Shown here: positions 1 through 6,754 of the stretch, in pieces
Layout of the letters: each line of letters opens with the position of its first letter
Numbering within the stretch: the stretch's first letter is position 1
Assembly: GCA_964371655.1 (NCBI GenBank)
Contig: CAYJOD010000088.1
Span: 1-26,138 of the forward strand
DNA: 26,138 nucleotides
Direction of reading: 5' to 3'
Origin: CAZGSN01 sp964371655
GTDB lineage: Bacteria > Desulfobacterota > Binatia > HRBIN30
Notes under the pieces: model-generated
Seen by the model: the letters and a program-made list of their open reading frames with translations, nothing else
The model's database searches: none
What the model was told of the DNA's origin: nothing
Translations under genes and position numbers: made by a program

Positions 1-68
1 CGCAAGGCGGCCTAGATTCACAACTCGACGATCGGAGAACTCGCTACTCTCCAGTTACTAACATGGTG

Positions 69-215
69 GGAGAAGGTGAGCCGTGTGGATGCATGGCGTG
101 CCGCGCCGTGCGTCTACGGAGACCTCACCCGCTGACCGCTTGCTGACGCGCGCGGCTCTGACATGGCAAACACCTGCGAATCTCGACCTGAGCCGCGACC
201 GTTAGGGAGCGGTGA
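69..215. repeat. Dispersed palindromic repeat, copy 1
   Basis: About 145 bases that recur in the same orientation at 19947-20095. Its core (136-212) is a 77-base imperfect palindrome with 23-base arms at 136-158 and 190-212; the arm reads roughly CCGCTTGCTGACGCGCGCGG. Copy 2 has exactly the same 77-base core spacing. The stretch before the core, containing GGATGCATGGCGTGCC, is also shared, but copy 1 carries a few extra bases (near 101-110). No open reading frame here looks real. The layout is that of a REP-like element; mobility is inferred only from the second copy. Confidence 0.75.
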
Positions 216-428
216 TTCATGGGATTGCCCACGCTGTACGACTCACGTTTAGAATCGTGTCGACACGCGAAGACTCCCCATTTGGGCCGAAAGGCCAGCT
301 CCCCAATTCCGGCGTGGGAGAGGGCGGGGCATCCAAATACCGCCTCCTGCTTCGGTTGCGGGCGTAAGCCCGCGCTGTGCCCTCCGCGGGTGGAGGACTG
401 CGGGTCGCCACATCGGACATCTTCTCGC
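216..428. other. Gene-free leader with a small hairpin
   Basis: No convincing gene lies between the repeat and the promoter region of the first gene. A perfect 6-bp hairpin, GCGGGC-GTAA-GCCCGC, lies at 358-373. Short overlapping reading frames on both strands here (60-100 residues) have low-complexity, Arg/Pro-rich translations and no family resemblance, so I treat them as chance. Bases 1-68 also show nothing I can name. Confidence 0.5.
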
Positions 429-477
429 GTCACATCTCGTCACAACCGGTCACGCACGACTTCAATCATGGTACACT
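429..477 (+). promoter_or_regulatory. Phased GTCAC repeats before a possible promoter
   Basis: GTCAC occurs at 429-433, 439-443 and 449-453, exactly 10 bases apart, so the three copies face the same side of the helix. A -10-like TACACT lies at 472-477. With a 17-base spacer the third GTCAC would sit where the -35 box belongs, and that -35 is a poor match. This is the layout of a promoter that needs an activator bound next to the polymerase. The start of transcription would be near 484, giving a leader of about 53 bases to the ATG at 537. The regulator is unknown. Confidence 0.35.
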
Positions 478-536
478 GCCTTCACCATTAAACAGCTTCA
501 CCGCGACGGAAGATCATACCAGAGGAGGAATTGACG

Positions 537-2972
537 ATGAGTGCTAAGTGTCATGAGCTTCGGGGATGGCTTTGCATGCTCGTATTGAGCACTGCCATGT
601 GTTGGGGGAGCGGTGTCGCACGAGCTACAAATGTACTCAGCTTCGACGTCATGGAGTTCGGTTCCGGCAACGGCCCGACGGCCACGACGCTGGCCGATTT
701 CAACGGCGATGGCATTCAGGATCTCGCCGTCGCCAATGCCGACGGCGACAACGTACACATCTACTTGGGCACTGGAACCGGAAATGGCTTTGCGACAGGC
801 CCAAGCCGGGTGCTGAGCGGTACCAGCGCCATGCCTCTGAAGTCGCCGCAAGGCATCGTTGCCGCGGACCTCGATGGTCAGAACGGACCTGATATCGCCG
901 TCACCAACTATAACGGCGCCAGCGTCGTGGTCTTCCTGAACCAGGGCGGAGGAACCTTTGGATCTCCCGCCAGGAAGATAACAGTATCGAGCAACCCCCT
1001 GGGAATTGCCGCCAGTCGTTTGCGTGGTCCAACACAACCAGTGCAGCTCATCGTGGCCGCGAAAAGCACAAGCGCGGCGGGGGAGTTGACCGTCCTCAAT
1101 AACGACGGTGCTGCAAATTTCACCGCCGTCACCTTCAACGTCGGGGAGCGTCCGAAGCAAGTTGCCGTCGCTGATCTCGGAACGGCGGCAGGCAACAGGC
1201 AGCTTGATCAGAAGTTGGATCTGGTAGTTACGCTGCAAGGAGCAGACGATGCCGTCGCCGTGCTGTACCGAACGAACACGGCGGCCGGCGACCCCATTAC
1301 GACGAGCAGTTTCAGTGCACCGAACAAGTTCCCCGCTAACGCGGGGCCGACAGGAATCGCCATCGCCGATTTCAACCAGGATAATTGCCTCGACGTGGCG
1401 GTAGCGAATCACCAGGGAACAGCGACGAATAAGGTATCGCTGCTCATGGGAGTGTGCGGCGCGAGCACGAAATGTGGTCTTTCAGGCGGGAACCTGTCGG
1501 CGCCGATGGAGATTGCGCAGTTTGGGAGCTCTGACAATACCTTTGGCGTAATTGCGGGGGATCTCAACGGCGACTCGAAACCCGACCTCATCGCCACCAA
1601 CGGCGGCTCCGCGGGCCAGGCGGTTCTCCTCAGGAATGACTTCGATGCGGCGCAGTGTGCCCCGAGCAGCACGACCTTCGCGTCGGCTGCGTGCGCTACC
1701 GACAGCGGCTCAAAGGGCTTGGTTGCGGGGGATTTTAACGGCGACGCCCACATCGACTTGGCAGTGGCGAACCAAACTGCCGACGACGTAAGTATTCTGC
1801 TGCTGGACGGCAGTGCGTCGCAGTGTCCCAGCTCGCAAATTACCCTTGGCACCAGCGCGCCAAAGCACGCCGTAGCCATGGCAGCTTGCGACGTTACCAA
1901 CGCGGTGGGCACAGGCGGTCCGGACGGCATTCCCGACCTCTTGGTCTTGCACTCGGGGACGTCGCAGCAGGTGCTGATCTACAGCGGCGACGGCGGCGGT
2001 GGTTTCGCACGCACAGTCACCGTAGCGTCTTCGGCGTTCGTAGGGACAGGCCAGTGGGGCACCTCCGGAAGTGCGATTGCCTGTGGTGACCTTGATGCGG
2101 ACTTGAATCACCGGCCTGATTTCATCTTCACCAATAACGCGTCGTCCGAGAACAACGCAGTTGAGTGCTTCAATGGCGGCAACGGTCTGTTTACTTGTGT
2201 CGACCCTGGATTCTCCGGCCTTAACGAACCCAGTGCTATCGCCGTTGGCGATCTGGCCGGCTATGGATCGCTATCACCTGTCATAACGAACAAGGGAAAC
2301 AACACCGTGTGGGTGGCCGGTGCAGTGATTGCGGTAGAGGCAGAGCCAACAGGGGTAGTGCTCGGCAAGTTCCAGACCGGTACCCCTAACGATATTGCCG
2401 TTTCGCCCAACGGTTCCGGCGTGAACAACGCGGACCTAATTTGGAACCTGAGTCCTGGGCCAATGCAGTTCGGACCTTACTTCCCCTACGGCCTCGGCAA
2501 CAAACCTAACTCATCAATCCTCAACATCGCCTACGCCGCCACCTCCGGCGTCCTCAGAAACCCGCCGCCATCGAACGTGTACGATGATTTGGTGGCCGTG
2601 AACGAAGGGCAGGATTGCGTCACGGTACTGCTTTCCAACGGATCGAGGTTATTCCACTCGCCGGTCTCGTACCTTGCCGGCTCGCAGCCGAACTCCGCTG
2701 TGATCGACGATTTCGACCTCGACGGTAACCGCGACGTGGCCGTGGCTGACTACTGGAGGGACGAGGTGGCAGTTCTCAAGGGCTCGTCGACCGGCGCATT
2801 GACGGCCTGCGCCGCCGGCACGACCAGCTGCGAGTTCAGCGGCGGCAACGGTCCGATTTCCATTCAAAAGGGCAATTTCAATGCCGACAGCAAACCGGAC
2901 ATTGCGGTTCTGAATCGGATCACCGGCAACATCACCATCCTGATCAACACCAGCTACACAACCGGCTGTTAG
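537..2972 (+). CDS. Secreted FG-GAP/VCBS repeat protein
   Basis: An 811-residue exported protein. A Shine-Dalgarno AGGAGG at 523-528 sits 8 bases before ATG 537. The frame also opens at TTG 531, but that is only 2 bases from the AGGAGG, so I chose the ATG. Residues 1-30 form a signal peptide ending near VARA. The rest consists of repeated blades of the type DFNGDGIQDLAVAN, DLNGDSKPDLIATN, DFNGDAHIDLAVAN and DFDLDGNRDVAVAD, each followed by a V.V(F/L)L strand. These are calcium-loop-like FG-GAP/VCBS repeats, which in known proteins build a beta-propeller. No enzyme domain, sorting signal or membrane anchor is visible; the chain ends shortly after the last blade with a Cys. It is the first gene of a four-gene run. 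Function: probably extracellular or periplasmic binding; the ligand is unknown. Confidence 0.85.
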   Translation: MSAKCHELRGWLCMLVLSTAMCWGSGVARATNVLSFDVMEFGSGNGPTATTLADFNGDGIQDLAVANADGDNVHIYLGTGTGNGFATGPSRVLSGTSAMPLKSPQGIVAADLDGQNGPDIAVTNYNGASVVVFLNQGGGTFGSPARKITVSSNPLGIAASRLRGPTQPVQLIVAAKSTSAAGELTVLNNDGAANFTAVTFNVGERPKQVAVADLGTAAGNRQLDQKLDLVVTLQGADDAVAVLYRTNTAAGDPITTSSFSAPNKFPANAGPTGIAIADFNQDNCLDVAVANHQGTATNKVSLLMGVCGASTKCGLSGGNLSAPMEIAQFGSSDNTFGVIAGDLNGDSKPDLIATNGGSAGQAVLLRNDFDAAQCAPSSTTFASAACATDSGSKGLVAGDFNGDAHIDLAVANQTADDVSILLLDGSASQCPSSQITLGTSAPKHAVAMAACDVTNAVGTGGPDGIPDLLVLHSGTSQQVLIYSGDGGGGFARTVTVASSAFVGTGQWGTSGSAIACGDLDADLNHRPDFIFTNNASSENNAVECFNGGNGLFTCVDPGFSGLNEPSAIAVGDLAGYGSLSPVITNKGNNTVWVAGAVIAVEAEPTGVVLGKFQTGTPNDIAVSPNGSGVNNADLIWNLSPGPMQFGPYFPYGLGNKPNSSILNIAYAATSGVLRNPPPSNVYDDLVAVNEGQDCVTVLLSNGSRLFHSPVSYLAGSQPNSAVIDDFDLDGNRDVAVADYWRDEVAVLKGSSTGALTACAAGTTSCEFSGGNGPISIQKGNFNADSKPDIAVLNRITGNITILINTSYTTGC

Positions 2973-3033
2973 CCAAGAGCGCGGCGATAGGACCCGAACG
3001 TAAGAAGAGAATCGGCGTAAGGAGGAACTGACG

Positions 3034-3441
3034 ATGATAAACGTTTCGCGAACCATGGTACTCGCTTTGACTTGCCTCGGGCTAGCCATCGCGGCCCTCG
3101 TGCTTCCCGGGCAGGGGCGAGCACAGTCGTTGCCGCCCTCCGGCGTGTGGCGCAGCAACACCAGTGCGGAGAAGTCCGGCACCTGGCAGATGGCGGCGAC
3201 GCGATCGGAGAACACATTTTCGGGGACGCTCACAACGACGGGGCCGATCGCGTTCTCCCAGGGAAACGTGTTCGGCACTACGAGCGAGCGTGGCGAGATT
3301 CACTTCGGGGTGATCTACAACGACGCCGAAGTCGGCAGCTTCACTGGCTCTCTCAGCGGCGCAACGGTAACCGGAAGCTACACGACCAACGACGGCGATT
3401 CCGGGGTCTGGAGTGGCACGGCGGGGGCCCCGCAGGAATAG
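3034..3441 (+). CDS. Small secreted beta-rich protein, function unknown
   Basis: A 135-residue protein 61 bases after the FG-GAP gene. AAGGAGG at 3019-3025 precedes ATG 3034, and the context AGGAGGAACTGACGATG is almost identical to that of the upstream gene (AGGAGGAATTGACGATG). Residues 1-31 are a signal peptide ending GRAQ. The mature part (about 104 residues) alternates short Gly/Ser/Thr-rich strands (GVWRSN, GTWQMAA, FSGTLTTTG, GSFTGSLSG, TVTGSYTT, GVWSGTAG), as in a small beta-barrel or beta-sandwich. It has no cysteines. I do not recognise a family. Proximity and matching translation signals suggest it is made together with the FG-GAP protein. Confidence 0.75.
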   Translation: MINVSRTMVLALTCLGLAIAALVLPGQGRAQSLPPSGVWRSNTSAEKSGTWQMAATRSENTFSGTLTTTGPIAFSQGNVFGTTSERGEIHFGVIYNDAEVGSFTGSLSGATVTGSYTTNDGDSGVWSGTAGAPQE

Positions 3442-3480
3442 CTCCGGTTCTTTCGGGATGAACCGTCGCGGGGGCAACGG

Positions 3481-4278
3481 ATGAAACCAGAGCTATTCGG
3501 CTACTCGAGCTACTTCCTATCCTGGCTGGTTGCTGCGGTCGTTGGCATCACCATTTCAACCATCTGCGCGCAGCGCACCGGCTACTCCGCATGGAAGGCG
3601 GGACTTGGGGCAGGGCTCCTCGCAGGCGCCATCGTCGTTGGCTCGAAGCTGCTGTTTCTTGTCGAGCATTTCCTCCTCCCCGACGATGCGCCGCTGTCTT
3701 GGGGCGGGCCAGGTCTCGAATCCGCCCTACACTCCGGCTTCCGTATCCCTGGGGGCATTCTTTTCATCACGATCACGCTACCCCTTGTCGCCCGGCTTCT
3801 CCGCGTCGAGCCGCTCCGCTTCATTGACGCGCTAGCGCCAGGCGCGGCAATCGCTACCGTAATCAGCCGCTTTGGATGTTTCTTGAACGGCTGCTGCTTC
3901 GGACGCCTGACGCATTTCTTTCTCGGTGTCAGCTTCCTTCCGCATACGGAAGCGTACGACTGGCAAGTCACGCAGGGTATCTTGGAGCCCACCGCCGCGC
4001 GCAGCCTTCCGGTTTATCCGCTGGAGCTCGGCTTCTCGGCGCTGAGCCTGCTGCTCTTTGTGTTGGCGCTACGCTGGCAGCGCACCAAGCGCTTCGATGG
4101 CGAAGCCTGGATGAACTTCAACATCGTCTTCTTCGCGGGGACGTTCCTGCTCGAGTTGCTGCGGCCCTATCCGCTCCGCCTCAATTTCGTCTTGTGTACC
4201 GCGGTTGTGCTCGTGGCCGCTGCCTCGCGCTTCGCGCTCACCCGTAAGGCGGGCATTGCGGTTGAGGCGACGGCCTAG
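3481..4278 (+). CDS. Lgt-like polytopic membrane protein
   Basis: A 265-residue membrane protein resembling prolipoprotein diacylglyceryl transferase, the enzyme that moves diacylglycerol from phosphatidylglycerol to lipobox cysteines. About seven hydrophobic segments are visible. The Lgt signature G-R-x-G-N-F-x-N-G appears as SRFGCFLNGCCFG (residues 129-141), so Arg130 and Asn136 are kept while Cys133 replaces the usual Asn. The HGG motif of true Lgt reads IPGG (residues 89-92), so the key histidine is missing. Late Glu225 and Arg228 (FLLELLRPY) match the C-terminal Glu/Arg region. The Cys-rich variant is typical of Lgt paralogues rather than the housekeeping enzyme. It starts 39 bases after the small secreted gene and ends 3 bases before the sulfatase-like gene. 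It probably moves a lipid-derived group, but donor and acceptor are unknown. Confidence 0.75.
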   Translation: MKPELFGYSSYFLSWLVAAVVGITISTICAQRTGYSAWKAGLGAGLLAGAIVVGSKLLFLVEHFLLPDDAPLSWGGPGLESALHSGFRIPGGILFITITLPLVARLLRVEPLRFIDALAPGAAIATVISRFGCFLNGCCFGRLTHFFLGVSFLPHTEAYDWQVTQGILEPTAARSLPVYPLELGFSALSLLLFVLALRWQRTKRFDGEAWMNFNIVFFAGTFLLELLRPYPLRLNFVLCTAVVLVAAASRFALTRKAGIAVEATA

Positions 4279-4281
4279 CGC

Positions 4282-6267
4282 ATGTCGCGCCAGCGTTTGC
4301 GTGCCGAGATCGGACGCGCGGCTTCGGTCGCGCTCGTCGGCGGTGCCTTACTCGGCGGCCGCGAGGCGCTGGTCGCCCTGCCCGCGAACGCGGTCGCTCA
4401 ACCGCAAGAGTACATCCTAGTCTACCTGGCCATGCCGATTCTCAGCTGGGCAGCGTTGGCGCTGCTGGCGCTCGTGCCAGTGGCATTGCTGCTTGCGGCG
4501 CTGCGACGGCCTGCGAACTCTCACGATCGATTCGCGATCTACGTCGGCATCTTGGCTGGTGCTGGGGGGCTGTCGCTCGCGCTTCCCTGGGTCGCGTCGG
4601 CCTGCGATGTGCTCAACCAGGTCGGCGTCCCTCCAGGCCTGGGACTGCAGATCTTGCTCAATGGTGTCGCTGTGGCGCTGGCTGGGAGTGCCAGCGCGAC
4701 CGGGTATGCCGCGGCCACGTGGTATGCGACCCGCACCGAGTGTCCACTGCAATACGCCGCGCGCGCCGCCGCGGTTGTCCTCGCGGTACTCGTGTTGCCG
4801 ATGCTGCAGTTCCTACTCCACGACTGGAAGTGGGCGTTGCACTCGGCGGAAGCACGCATGGGGAGTGCGCCGCGTGCGGCCGCATCGCGACCGAATGTGC
4901 TGCTGATCTCGATCGACACGCTGCGCGCCGATCACCTCGGCAGCTACGGCGATGCGCATGGCCTCACCCCAAGTCTCGATCGGTTCGCGGCCCAAGGGGT
5001 GCGCTTCGAGCAGACGATCTCGTCGTCGCCGTGGACGCTTCCGGCAATGGCGTCGGTCTTTACTGCGCTCGACCCGTACCGTCACCACGCCGGCGAGATC
5101 ACCAACTACCGCACGCCGCTGGGCCGCTCGGGGCTGCCGGCCGGGTCCTGGACCGTCACCCACGCGCTCCATGAGCAGGGCTATCGCACCCAGGCCATCG
5201 TCACCAATCCGTACCTCACCCTGCGTTACGGACTGGGCGAAGGATTTGACGGCTACACCAATGTGAGCGTCGAGTCGGAGGGCGTGGTCTCCTTTGCCAA
5301 CACGACCCCGGTGCGCCTGCTCAGCTGGTTGTGGCCTAGTATCCTGTCCGGCGATCGCGGTGCCACGGTGAGCCGCCGTGCCGCCGCTTGGTTGGCACAG
5401 GCGCCGGTCGATCGCCCGTTCTTCTTGTGGCTGCACTATCTCGACCCGCATCCGCCGTTCAGTGCCGCCGGCGTCACGCAAAACAAGAGCATGCGTGGAG
5501 GGTTATTGTTCGGTAGCGGGAGCACGCGGTCACGCCCGACGGACGTGATGCTCACTTCACCCGACGTGGCGCGGCTGCGCGCCGGTGAGATCCGGTTGGA
5601 TGCGGTGCAGAAGGAAGCGGTACACGATCTCTACCGCGCCGAAGTGCGCGCGGTCGATGCTGCCGTGGGCGAAGTGTTGGAAGCCCTCGAACGTGGCGGC
5701 CTGTGCGATCGCACCCTTGTGGTGGTCTTGGCGGATCACGGCGAGGAGTTTTGGGACCACGGTGGGTCGGAGCATGGTCGCACCGTGTACGAGGAGGTCA
5801 TCCGCGTGCCTCTCCTGATGCGCTGGACGGGACACGTGGCCGCGGGCATGCGTATCGATCCGGTGGTACGGCTCACCGACGTTGCACCCACGCTGCTCGA
5901 TTTGGTTGGCATACCCGTGCCGCCCGACCGCGATGGTGAGACGTTGTTGCCGCTGCTGCGCGGTGAGCCGGCGCCGCCACGAGTCGCGTTGACGGAGAAT
6001 ATGCTACTCGCCGAGGAGCGGATCGGCATGCGCACCGCCGATCGCAAGTACGTCCGCTGGGAGGACGGCAAGGAGGAGGTCTACGATCTCGACAGCGACC
6101 CGTACGAGCGCGTCGATCTGGCGGGGGTCGCCGGCGTGGTCTCGCCGTTGCGGCAGCTGTACGCCGGTGTCACGGGTGAACGCGCCGCATCGGAAGTGCG
6201 GACTCGTGATCTACCGGTCGACAGCGCCACGGCCGAGAAGCTGCGGGCACTTGGCTACACGAACTGA
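4282..6267 (+). CDS. Membrane-anchored sulfatase-superfamily protein
   Basis: A 661-residue protein whose first ~190 residues hold four or five membrane segments (about 15-35, 45-75, 86-106, 121-146, 161-180). An alkaline-phosphatase/sulfatase fold follows. Metal-site motifs are clear: NVLLISIDTLRADHLGSYG from residue 205 (Asp212) and ADHGEEFWDHGG from residue 484 (Asp485, His486). The usual nucleophile motif C/S-x-P-x-R, converted to formylglycine in true sulfatases, is absent; the position reads SSPWTLPAMASVF (248-260), leaving Thr252 as the likely nucleophile. That suggests a phosphotransferase or phosphodiesterase rather than a formylglycine sulfatase. The C-terminal EEVYDLDSDPYERVDLAG is the standard sulfatase tail. 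The start lies 3 bases after the Lgt-like stop, so translation is probably coupled. The stop codon falls inside the end of a palindromic element. Confidence 0.85.
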   Translation: MSRQRLRAEIGRAASVALVGGALLGGREALVALPANAVAQPQEYILVYLAMPILSWAALALLALVPVALLLAALRRPANSHDRFAIYVGILAGAGGLSLALPWVASACDVLNQVGVPPGLGLQILLNGVAVALAGSASATGYAAATWYATRTECPLQYAARAAAVVLAVLVLPMLQFLLHDWKWALHSAEARMGSAPRAAASRPNVLLISIDTLRADHLGSYGDAHGLTPSLDRFAAQGVRFEQTISSSPWTLPAMASVFTALDPYRHHAGEITNYRTPLGRSGLPAGSWTVTHALHEQGYRTQAIVTNPYLTLRYGLGEGFDGYTNVSVESEGVVSFANTTPVRLLSWLWPSILSGDRGATVSRRAAAWLAQAPVDRPFFLWLHYLDPHPPFSAAGVTQNKSMRGGLLFGSGSTRSRPTDVMLTSPDVARLRAGEIRLDAVQKEAVHDLYRAEVRAVDAAVGEVLEALERGGLCDRTLVVVLADHGEEFWDHGGSEHGRTVYEEVIRVPLLMRWTGHVAAGMRIDPVVRLTDVAPTLLDLVGIPVPPDRDGETLLPLLRGEPAPPRVALTENMLLAEERIGMRTADRKYVRWEDGKEEVYDLDSDPYERVDLAGVAGVVSPLRQLYAGVTGERAASEVRTRDLPVDSATAEKLRALGYTN

Positions 6268-6490
6268 GAGGCTGTGAGAGAATGCCGGCGATGAGACCCA
6301 AGCCCGTTCGTCCCGAGCGCCCTCCTGAGTACCGAAGCGTATCGAAGGGTTTTCAGGGCGCGTATCGAGGGACCGTAAGCCCGTGATCTTTCTTCTTGAT
6401 GGCCCCTCGATACGCGACCCCAAGGAGGGGTCGCTACTCGGGGCGAACGGCGAAGGATGCCGGGTGCGGGGATTTCCTCACAGCCTCTGA
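6265..6490. mobile_element. MITE-like palindromic element (E1)
   Basis: The outer ends are inverted repeats: TGAGAGGCTGTGAG at 6265-6278 and its complement at 6477-6490 match at 13 of 14 bases, with weaker similarity going inward. Inside, a second imperfect inverted repeat pairs the CCCGTTCGTCCCGAGC side with the CGGGGCGAACGG side, and the CGTATCGA motif recurs on both arms. The element begins in the stop codon of the sulfatase-like gene. It contains no credible gene and could end that transcript as a long hairpin. Similar end sequences occur in elements at 22981 and 25273. Confidence 0.6.
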
Positions 6491-6572
6491 GGTGCCACCG
6501 GGTGCGCTCCGGCGCGACCTGGGCGCGCGGCGGAATCTTCCGAAGACACCGCTGCGACGATCCTTCCACTGC

Positions 6573-6754
6573 AACCAGAGGCTGTCCGAACGTCGCGCCA
6601 ACGCGGTTCGTGATTACCTCGCCACAACGGCATCGACAAAGCACGCATGACGGCGGTGGGCTTTGGCGAGAGTCGTCCGCTCATGAGTAACGACAGCGCC
6701 GAGGGTATGGCGCAAGACCGTCGTGTGGAGCTGCGGATCAGCGCAGGCGAGTAG
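6573..6754 (+). pseudogene. Remnant of an OmpA C-terminal domain
   Basis: Two frames together spell the end of an OmpA-like peptidoglycan-binding domain. The first frame, from 6573, gives NQRLSERRANAVRDYL. After a frame change near 6618-6632 the second frame gives GIDKARMTAVGFGESRPLMS and continues to NDSAEGMAQDRRVELRI, stopping at 6752-6754. The upstream half of the domain, including the GHTD motif, is missing. In intact family members these pieces are contiguous, so one base has been lost and the gene's front is gone. The loss may be linked to the adjacent E1 element. The last 17 bases overlap the 3' end of the opposite-strand GH44 gene. No product is expected. Confidence 0.8.

Noticed and set aside
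498..1412. 304-residue open frame on the - strand opposite the FG-GAP gene
   Set aside because: Repetitive translation mirrors the FG-GAP repeats; no Shine-Dalgarno or domain.
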